Position numbers and translations under genes: made by a program. A stretch of 11,935 nt of DNA. Source: Planctomycetales bacterium (GTDB lineage: Bacteria; Planctomycetota; Phycisphaerae; SM23-33). Under the pieces are notes generated by a model. The model made no database searches, was not told the DNA's origin, and was given only the letters and a program-made list of their open reading frames with translations. The stretch lies in assembly GCA_030592655.1 (NCBI GenBank), contig JAUVIQ010000078.1:1-11935 (forward strand), read 5' to 3'. Below are positions 6,834 to 11,935 of this stretch, piece after piece (the stretch's first letter is position 1; each line of letters opens with the position of its first letter).

Positions 6834-8278
6834 TACGATTGCTCCATTTCTTCAAAGAGGTTTGGCGTGTTTTCCTGCTTGATGCTTTGTTTTTTCGGTG
6901 CGGTTTTTTCTCCGGCGACGCGAGATGTGATTTTCCCGTCGGAAAGTTCGGTCTCAAGCCGGTCGCCGGGTGAGACGTCGTTGACGCTGCGGAGGATTTG
7001 CCCCCCGGCGATTCTTGTTACCGAGTATCCGCGTTTGATGACGGATTTGTAACTCATCGCTTCGAGTTGTTTGCCCAGTCCGGTCAATCGTTGCCGCGAG
7101 AGAACGAGGCGGTGTCGCGGATGCGCTCCGGCCAATCGGTTGACAATCATCGCCAGCGCGTCGGATGCATGTTTTGCGCGTCTTCCCAACGCCCACGCCA
7201 GATCGCGCCGTACCCCGGCGAAGCGCCGCTCGCTGGTGGTTCGTTGGTTTTGGAGTCCTTGGCGCATCCGGCTGGTCAGGTCGTCGAGCATCTGCTGGTT
7301 TGTCCGGATTCGCCCAGCCGGGTCGCGGAAGACAGCGCTTCGCTGCACCGACGCCAGCGAATTTCGGGCATTTTGGAGCAGGTCTTTGACCCTTCGCGTG
7401 AGCCTTCGGGCAAGTGTGTTGAAGTGCCGGTGAATTTCAGCGCCGTCGGGAACTGCCAGTTCCGCCGCCGCTGTCGGCGTGGCTGCCCGAACGTCGGCGA
7501 CGAAGTCGGCGATGGTGAAATCGACCTCGTGCCCCACGCCGGTGATAATCGGCGTTTTCGCTGTGAAAATGGCGCGTGCGACGATTTCCTCATTGAACGC
7601 CCAGAGGTCTTCGAGGCTTCCGCCGCCGCGAGCGACGATTATCGTGTCGATTTGATATTTTTCGGCGGCTGAATCCATCAGGCGGACAGCCTGGGCGATT
7701 TCGCCGGCGGCTTCGTCGCCCTGGACGCGAACGGGAACGAGGAACACCTTCGCCGCAGGCCAGCGGCGCGACAGCGTTTGGGCGATGTCGCGGACTGCCG
7801 CCCCGGTCGGCGAGGTAATCACGCCGACGGCGCGCGGAAATCGCACAAGCGGTTTTTTGCGAGCGGGGTCGAACAGACCTTCGCGTTCGAGACGCTCCTT
7901 CAATTGCCGGAACGCCAGTTCCAGCGAGCCGACTCCCTGCGGCGCGAGGCGCTCGACGTAAAATTGCAGCCGGCCCTGGCGTTCGTACACATCGACCCGC
8001 CCGGCGGCGACGACCTCAAGCCCGTCCTCAATGTCGAAGCGGACATTTGCGGCAGCGAAGCGGAACATCACCGCATCAATGGATGCGTCGGCGTCCTTGA
8101 GCGAAAAGTATAAATGACCCGACGAGTGCCGCTTGAAATTGCTGATCTGTCCGACAACCGAGATTCGTTTCGGAAATGTCTCCAGCAGCGAATCTTTAAT
8201 CCGCGCCACCAGGTCCGAGACGGTCAGCGGGGCGGGTTTTTTCGCACCGGCGTCAAATGGTAATTGCGAGTCGGTCAT
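6833..8278 (-). CDS. xseA: exodeoxyribonuclease VII large subunit
   Basis: The 481-aa product (E. coli XseA is 456) has an N-terminal OB-fold (about residues 16-115, with VVGQISNFKRHSSGHLYFSL) that binds single-stranded DNA. The catalytic domain follows, with VGVITSPTGAAVRDI (151-165), a VPVRVQG strand, VARGGGSLEDLWAFNEE (215-231) and ITGVGHEVDFTIADFVAD (245-262). A long helical region (about 285-420) would bind XseB. ATG 8278 was chosen because the family-conserved region starts soon after. The open frame extends upstream to 8380, but that extension has no family resemblance and would overlap ybeY on the other strand. No ribosome site precedes 8278, so a leaderless or weakly initiated mRNA is possible. 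It is followed immediately by xseB. Confidence 0.95.
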   Translation of the reverse strand: MTDSQLPFDAGAKKPAPLTVSDLVARIKDSLLETFPKRISVVGQISNFKRHSSGHLYFSLKDADASIDAVMFRFAAANVRFDIEDGLEVVAAGRVDVYERQGRLQFYVERLAPQGVGSLELAFRQLKERLEREGLFDPARKKPLVRFPRAVGVITSPTGAAVRDIAQTLSRRWPAAKVFLVPVRVQGDEAAGEIAQAVRLMDSAAEKYQIDTIIVARGGGSLEDLWAFNEEIVARAIFTAKTPIITGVGHEVDFTIADFVADVRAATPTAAAELAVPDGAEIHRHFNTLARRLTRRVKDLLQNARNSLASVQRSAVFRDPAGRIRTNQQMLDDLTSRMRQGLQNQRTTSERRFAGVRRDLAWALGRRAKHASDALAMIVNRLAGAHPRHRLVLSRQRLTGLGKQLEAMSYKSVIKRGYSVTRIAGGQILRSVNDVSPGDRLETELSDGKITSRVAGEKTAPKKQSIKQENTPNLFEEMEQS

Positions 8279-8354
8279 ATCGGTTGAGAGTGTACCATTC
8301 TCGTCGGGGCGATGCACGCTCGACAAAACGTTTTCGACGGAATATCGTATCGGT
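8279..8354. promoter_or_regulatory. divergent xseA / ybeY promoter region
   Basis: This 76-base gap must hold both start signals. For ybeY, TCGACA (8320-8325) and TATCGT (8343-8348) are spaced by 17 bases; transcription would begin at or next to the ATG, giving a leaderless message. For xseA, the minus-strand TACACT (8289-8294) lies about 10 bases before its ATG but has no good -35 partner. Neither gene has a clear Shine-Dalgarno sequence. Confidence 0.35.
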
Positions 8355-8789
8355 ATGGAACATGAAATAACCATTTCCAATCGTCAGGAGAGTCTCGATA
8401 TTTCCGCTGCCTCTCTGCGACGCCTGGTGGAGTTTGTGGCGACGGCGGAGGGACGCGGCATAGATTCCGTCGATGTGGCGATTGTCGATACCGATGAAAT
8501 CGCATCATTGAATAGCCGCTATCTCGACAGGGACGAGGTAACGGACGTATTGAGTTTCGACATTTCCGAGGCGAACTCGCCCGGCATCAGCGCCCAGATA
8601 GTCGTTTGCGGCGCCGTAGCGGCCGAAGTCGGCCCACGCCATGGCATGTCGGGTGATGACGAACTGATGCTCTACATCATTCATGGCCTGCTGCACCTGA
8701 TGGGTTATGACGACGCCGGGGTTCAACAGGCAGAGCGAATGAAGAGACGCCAGGAACAGATACTGGCCGAATTCAATCCCGCCCGGTAA
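8355..8789 (+). CDS. ybeY: YbeY, rRNA maturation endoribonuclease family
   Basis: The 144-aa product has the YbeY core: RDEVTDVLSFDI (60-71), a central strand QIVVCG, and the metal-site segment HGLLHLMGYDD (110-120). The family acts in 16S rRNA 3'-end maturation and ribosome quality control as a metal-dependent RNase. The usual metal site is H-x3-H-x5-H; here H110 and H114 are kept but the third position is D120 (GYDD instead of GYDH). Asp can also ligate metal, so activity may be retained. ATG 8355 was chosen because family similarity begins immediately after it; the open frame upstream overlaps xseA. In many bacteria ybeY is followed by a CorC-type gene; here the CorC-like gene comes second, after an inserted secreted-protein gene. 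Confidence 0.93.
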   Translation: MEHEITISNRQESLDISAASLRRLVEFVATAEGRGIDSVDVAIVDTDEIASLNSRYLDRDEVTDVLSFDISEANSPGISAQIVVCGAVAAEVGPRHGMSGDDELMLYIIHGLLHLMGYDDAGVQQAERMKRRQEQILAEFNPAR

Positions 8790-8835
8790 CTCACTGATGA
8801 TCGCTATTTCACGCAAGTTGAGCACACAAAACATC

Positions 8836-8864
8836 TTGACGAAAAACGAAGTTTAAGGTATCAT
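8836..8864 (+). promoter_or_regulatory. sigma-70-like promoter of the FG-GAP/PEP-CTERM gene
   Basis: TTGACG (8836-8841) and TATCAT (8859-8864) are separated by exactly 17 bases, five of six matches to consensus in each box. Transcription would start near 8871, leaving a leader of about 70 bases. The gene is therefore likely expressed independently of ybeY. Confidence 0.7.
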
Positions 8865-8925
8865 TACGGGGTATTCTGAATTGTAGCAAGACCATCTGCT
8901 CTGTTCTCACGCAAGATTCAACGAA

Positions 8926-8931
8926 AGGAGG
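8926..8931 (+). promoter_or_regulatory. strong Shine-Dalgarno site that sets the start of the PEP-CTERM gene
   Basis: AGGAGG lies 9 bases before ATG 8941. A TTG at 8932 is in the same frame but sits directly against this site, so it cannot be the start; ATG 8941 is preferred. Confidence 0.8.
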
Positions 8932-8940
8932 TTGAATGCG

Positions 8941-9990
8941 ATGTTAAGAGGGAAACCAGTATGCGCCCTGTATTCTATCTGTCTGGCGGCTGGGACTTTA
9001 CTGTTCACCGTTCAGGCGGCCTTTAGTGAACTGAACCTTGGGCCTGAGCAGTTGGTTACAGCCGGCGGGTCCGCCGTCGTCGTGCCGGGATATTCGGTTC
9101 CGTCGTTTGTGGACTGGAACAATGACGGGTTTAAGGACTTGATTGTCGGCGAGGGCAGCGGTAGTTGCACACCAAAGGTGCGTGTGTACATTAACTCCGG
9201 AGCGTATGGCAACCCCCAATTCACGGGATACTTCTATGCCCAATCCAACGGTTCCGACCTGACGACCCCCGGAAGCGGTTGCCTGGGTCTGTTTCCGCGC
9301 GTCGTGTACTGGGACGCAGATAACTACAAGGACCTGCTCGTGGGTCAGTCCGATGGAAAGATCAGGCTTTTCCTGAACGACGGCGCCGGCGATGAAAACC
9401 CGACCTTCGACGGCGGGACACTGCTCCAGGTGGGCGATCCCGGTTCCAAGACAGACATCGACGTGGGTTCCCGCGCCACTTCCACAGTCGTGGATTGGAA
9501 CAGCGACGGAAGAAAAGACCTCGTTGTGGGCGCATACGACGGAAAGATACACATCTTTCTGAACGAGGGGACCGACGCCTCGCCGGATTTCCGCAGTGAG
9601 TCATTCGCGCAGGAGAACGGATCGAATCTGTTTGTTCCCATTAACCGATCAAGCCCTGTGGTTCTCGATCTTGACGATGACGGGAAGAAAGACCTTCTCG
9701 CGGGCAACACAGAGGGGCAACTGTTGTTCTACAGCAACGTCGGCAGCGACGGTTCTCCGGTATTCTCGGGTCATTCGCTCATCGATGCGGACGGTAGCGT
9801 GATCGACCTCATGGGTGTGATCGATGCCCGATCCAGGCCGTTCGTATGCGATTGGACGGGCGACGGCCTGCCGGATGTTTTAATCGGCGCCGGTGACGGC
9901 CAGGTACATCTCTATCAGGGCGTTCCCGAGCCGGCGAGTCTTTCGTTACTGGCGGTCGGCGGACTGGTTCTTATTCGTCGCAGAAGATAA
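8941..9990 (+). CDS. secreted FG-GAP/VCBS repeat protein with PEP-CTERM sorting signal
   Basis: The 349-aa product has an N-terminal signal peptide (hydrophobic core about residues 8-25, likely cleavage near VQA-A at 26). It is followed by about five FG-GAP/VCBS-type beta-propeller blades with calcium-loop motifs: DWNNDG (58-63), a degenerate DADNYKD (125-131), DWNSDG (185-190), DLDDDG (243-248) and DWTGDG (304-309). Each is followed by a KDLLVG-like strand and then a hydrophobic-aromatic strand. The C-terminus is VPEPASLSLLAVGGLVLIRRRR in sense: PEP at 329-331, one membrane helix and a basic tail. This is the PEP-CTERM signal recognised by an exosortase in exopolysaccharide-making Gram-negatives. 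It is predicted to be an extracellular or surface protein; its ligand is unknown. It has its own promoter and a strong ribosome site and interrupts the ybeY-CorC neighbourhood. Confidence 0.9.
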   Translation: MLRGKPVCALYSICLAAGTLLFTVQAAFSELNLGPEQLVTAGGSAVVVPGYSVPSFVDWNNDGFKDLIVGEGSGSCTPKVRVYINSGAYGNPQFTGYFYAQSNGSDLTTPGSGCLGLFPRVVYWDADNYKDLLVGQSDGKIRLFLNDGAGDENPTFDGGTLLQVGDPGSKTDIDVGSRATSTVVDWNSDGRKDLVVGAYDGKIHIFLNEGTDASPDFRSESFAQENGSNLFVPINRSSPVVLDLDDDGKKDLLAGNTEGQLLFYSNVGSDGSPVFSGHSLIDADGSVIDLMGVIDARSRPFVCDWTGDGLPDVLIGAGDGQVHLYQGVPEPASLSLLAVGGLVLIRRRR

Positions 9991-10016
9991 CGACTTGGCG
10001 TCGATTGTCGGCAGCC

Positions 10017-10045
10017 TTGTCATCCGGGTGCGAAATGGATAGTAT
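10017..10045 (+). promoter_or_regulatory. candidate promoter of the CorC-like gene
   Basis: TTGTCA (10017-10022) and TAGTAT (10040-10045) are spaced by 17 bases; the -35 matches five of six and the -10 four of six. An overlapping TATAGT at 10043-10048 would need a 20-base spacing. The leader would be about 55 bases and includes a weak GGGC/GCCC stem at 10059-10071. Confidence 0.45.
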
Positions 10046-10107
10046 AGTTGTGTTGATTGGGCTGTTCGCCCGGCGTGTTCAGTGTCCCGCACGGCTAGCG
10101 AAAGTGG

Positions 10108-11436
10108 ATGCGTATTAGTGGAGCGATTCCTAAGGTGGAACCGCTGTTATTTGGGGCTGCTGCTGTTGCAGTTGTCCTGTCAGGATTTTTTTCACTGAAT
10201 GCCTGCGCTCTGCGCGACCCGTCCCGTCGCGGTCTTGAGTCAGCCTTCCTCGGCGGGGACCGCCGTCGCCTGGATGAACTCATCAAGCACCTGCATGAGT
10301 TGCGGATGGTCTGCGCACTGCTCAGGGCAGTGTGCAATCTGACGATTCTGGTGCTGCTTCTATTCGCTTTCGATTCCGGTTCGGGAAACAGGGCGGTCGC
10401 TATCGGCGTATCTGTCGCTGTCGCTGCCGGACTCATCGGTATCTTTGTCGTGGCGATTCCACACGCATGGGCAAGTTATACCGGCGAGAAAGTTCTGTCG
10501 GTAACGGCCGGTGTGTTGTTGGCGCTTCGCAGGGCGCTGTGGCCTGTTATAGCGGTAATGACCGCCTTCGACGTACCCGTTCGCCGGCTCAGCGGCGTAC
10601 CCGACCCGCAACAGGACCGCTCCGGAAACGGTGCGACCGATGGTGAGATGTCGCGTATCGAGACTGCCGTCAAGGCAGAGATATTGCAGGTCGCCTCCGA
10701 CGCCCAGGCAGAAGGGGCGGTCGATGCCGAAGAGATGGAGATGATCGAGTCGGTAATCGAATTCGGCGACCGTCGAGCCGGTGAAATCATCACGCCCCGG
10801 ACCGACATCGTTGCTCTAACGTCCGATTCCACACTTGAGAAGGTCCGACGGACGGTCGTCCAGGCCGGTCACACGAGAATCCCCGTCTATACCGGCGACA
10901 TCGACAATATCATCGGTATCCTTTACGCCAAGGACTTACTGGCGATTGAAGGTCCTGACCGGACCGATTTGCGGTCCATTATGCGAAAACCGTTTTTCGT
11001 ACCGGAAACCAAGCCGCTGGACGATCTTTTGCGAGAGTTCAAGGCCCGCAAGATGCACATGGCGGTCGTTCTGGATGAATACGGCGGAACGGCGGGCCTG
11101 GTAACGATCGAGGACCTGATTGAAGAGATTGTCGGGGAGATTTCCGACGAGTACGACCACGCCGAATCGCCCCTGATCAAGCGTATCGACGAGCGGACGG
11201 CGGAAGTTGACGGGCGGATGGACATCGAAGACCTCAACGACGCAATGGGCCTGAACCTCCCGGAGGAAGCCGACTACGAAACTGTGTCGGGGTTCGTCTC
11301 TTCCGAGCTGGGCTTCATCCCGCCGGAGGGTCAGACGTTGAGCGCCGACGGGGTTACATTCACGGTTCTGGCTGCCGATGCTCGTAAAATTACTCGTCTG
11401 CGCATCGTTGTCGCCGACGGTTCCGCCGAAGAATGA
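10108..11436 (+). CDS. CNNM/CorC/HlyC-family membrane protein with CBS pair
   Basis: The 442-aa product has an N-terminal membrane domain with several hydrophobic spans (about residues 9-30, 65-87, 91-115 and 128-150). Next come a soluble linker, two CBS domains (about 228-278, with ITPRTDIVAL and RIPVYTGDIDNIIGILYAKD; and about 292-345, with HMAVVLDEYGGTAGLVTIED) and a C-terminal CorC_HlyC domain (about 365-437). The PRTDI and DEYGGTAGLVT signatures are typical of the CorC/HlyC group. Members are linked to magnesium or cobalt export and adaptation; the CBS pair binds adenosine nucleotides. The old name haemolysin C does not imply toxicity. The gene is the second neighbour of ybeY, as expected for a ybeX/corC-type gene. 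Its Shine-Dalgarno site is weak. The transport substrate is inferred from family only. Confidence 0.9.
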   Translation: MRISGAIPKVEPLLFGAAAVAVVLSGFFSLNACALRDPSRRGLESAFLGGDRRRLDELIKHLHELRMVCALLRAVCNLTILVLLLFAFDSGSGNRAVAIGVSVAVAAGLIGIFVVAIPHAWASYTGEKVLSVTAGVLLALRRALWPVIAVMTAFDVPVRRLSGVPDPQQDRSGNGATDGEMSRIETAVKAEILQVASDAQAEGAVDAEEMEMIESVIEFGDRRAGEIITPRTDIVALTSDSTLEKVRRTVVQAGHTRIPVYTGDIDNIIGILYAKDLLAIEGPDRTDLRSIMRKPFFVPETKPLDDLLREFKARKMHMAVVLDEYGGTAGLVTIEDLIEEIVGEISDEYDHAESPLIKRIDERTAEVDGRMDIEDLNDAMGLNLPEEADYETVSGFVSSELGFIPPEGQTLSADGVTFTVLAADARKITRLRIVVADGSAEE

Positions 11437-11491
11437 ATTTAAAATATCAAATCCGGATGAAATTATCTGTATTTAACGCTAAAAAATTCGT

Positions 11492-11519
11492 TGAACCGTG
11501 TATATCGCGGGATATAATT
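11492..11519 (+). promoter_or_regulatory. sigma-70-like promoter of the last, partial gene
   Basis: TTGAAC (11492-11497) and a perfect TATAAT (11514-11519) are spaced by 16 bases. It lies in an AT-rich gap of 135 bases after the CorC-like gene. Transcription would start near 11526, leaving a leader of about 45 bases with AAGGA (11561-11565) as ribosome site. Confidence 0.7.
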
Positions 11520-11571
11520 CGCAACAGTAGCGCCGTTTGGAACGAGTCTGAATCTATCGAAAGGAATAATC

Positions 11572-11935
11572 ATGGCCGACGAACACAACTCCGTAAGAGG
11601 CGTCAGTTGGAACGAGGTATTCAGTTTTTCGCATATCCTCAAGTCTTTCAAGATGGCCATTCATCCCAGCAAGATTTTTCTGGCGTTGCTTGCAATTATT
11701 CTGACCTGCGCGCTGGGTCTTGTGATGGACGAGATATGGTCGGGCGTAAGTGATTCATCCGTCGTCATGGAGGGTGAGACCTGGGGATGCTGGGTGTCTC
11801 CGAGCCGGACCGCTTTCGGCGAAGCCAAAGAGACGTGGCTCGAAAAGACCCGCGTTGCCGGCGTAGCGGAGACGCTGGCTCGTACACCCAGCGCCGATAC
11901 GGACCTGGCGGCAGCAACCAAACTCGCCAAGGATG
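11572..11935 (+). CDS. N-terminal part of an unrecognised membrane protein, runs off the window
   Basis: An open frame of 121 complete codons runs from ATG 11572 to the window end without a stop. AAGGA at 11561-11565 gives a fair ribosome site and a very good promoter precedes it. The first 33 residues are soluble (with VSWNEVFSFSHILKSFKMAI). Residues about 34-53 form one membrane span (IFLALLAIILTCALGLVM), and the following part is charged and mostly helical. I do not recognise a named family. The N-terminal pattern of an EVF-x-F segment, an amphipathic helix, HPSK and one span is reminiscent of uncharacterised multi-span planctomycete membrane proteins, from memory only. The rest of the gene is needed for any functional call. 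Confidence 0.75.
   Translation, partial: MADEHNSVRGVSWNEVFSFSHILKSFKMAIHPSKIFLALLAIILTCALGLVMDEIWSGVSDSSVVMEGETWGCWVSPSRTAFGEAKETWLEKTRVAGVAETLARTPSADTDLAAATKLAKD

Noticed and set aside
6998..7672. 224-aa open frame on the plus strand
   Set aside because: It is antisense to the catalytic and helical regions of xseA, with composition typical of a shadow frame.
8133..8354. Upstream extension of ybeY starting at 8133
   Set aside because: It runs antisense through the xseA start. YbeY similarity begins only at 8355.
8279..8380. 34-residue N-terminal extension of XseA starting at 8380
   Set aside because: The extension has no family resemblance and would overlap the start of ybeY on the opposite strand. 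ATG 8278 gives a normal-length XseA.
8932..8940. TTG start for the PEP-CTERM gene
   Set aside because: It directly touches the AGGAGG ribosome site. ATG 8941 has proper spacing.
10108..11436. Haemolysin (toxin) annotation
   Set aside because: HlyC/CorC-type CBS membrane proteins are linked to ion homeostasis. Nothing in the sequence points to a toxin.

Overview
The window looks like a GC-rich chromosomal piece of a planctomycete-type bacterium, most plausibly Phycisphaerae-like. This is inferred from a PEP-CTERM protein built of FG-GAP/VCBS repeats, ordinary bacterial housekeeping genes (xseA, xseB, ybeY, a CorC/HlyC-family gene) and anaerobe-style oxygen-sensitive Fe-S enzymes. No 16S rRNA or other taxonomic marker is present, so the assignment is tentative.

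Left part (1-5309, all + strand): five tightly packed genes that look like one operon. They are (i) the last 47 codons of a large acyl-CoA dehydratase activase-related protein, (ii) a 437-aa HgdB/DUF2229-type protein, (iii) a 598-aa radical SAM protein with the Cys layout of archaeal tetraether lipid synthase (Tes), (iv) a small predicted lipoprotein, and (v) a 501-aa radical SAM/SPASM protein. Genes (i) and (ii) have the architecture of the clostridial plasmalogen operon plsA-plsR and of the bacterial glycerol ester reductase. Those enzymes turn ester-linked lipid chains into ether-linked ones. Tes-family enzymes join two lipid tails through a C-C bond. Together they suggest a compact bacterial pathway for ether-linked, membrane-spanning (tetraether-like) lipids, with two extra uncharacterised members. 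This is the most interesting content of the window.

Middle (5303-8278, - strand): the operon meets a convergent GT4 glycosyltransferase gene, and both stop codons lie inside a shared 10-bp hairpin. Upstream of the glycosyltransferase is a striking palindromic array of 7-bp units with a perfect 32-bp inverted repeat. It fills the gap to xseB-xseA, the two exonuclease VII subunits, whose genes overlap by one base.

Right part (8279-11935, + strand): ybeY, divergent from xseA, is followed by a secreted FG-GAP/PEP-CTERM protein gene with its own strong promoter and ribosome binding site. Next come a CorC/HlyC-family membrane CBS protein and, after another good sigma-70-like promoter, the start of an unrecognised membrane protein that runs off the window. 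The secreted protein gene sits between ybeY and a ybeX/corC-type gene, which are neighbours in many bacteria. No tRNA, rRNA, CRISPR or insertion sequence was seen.
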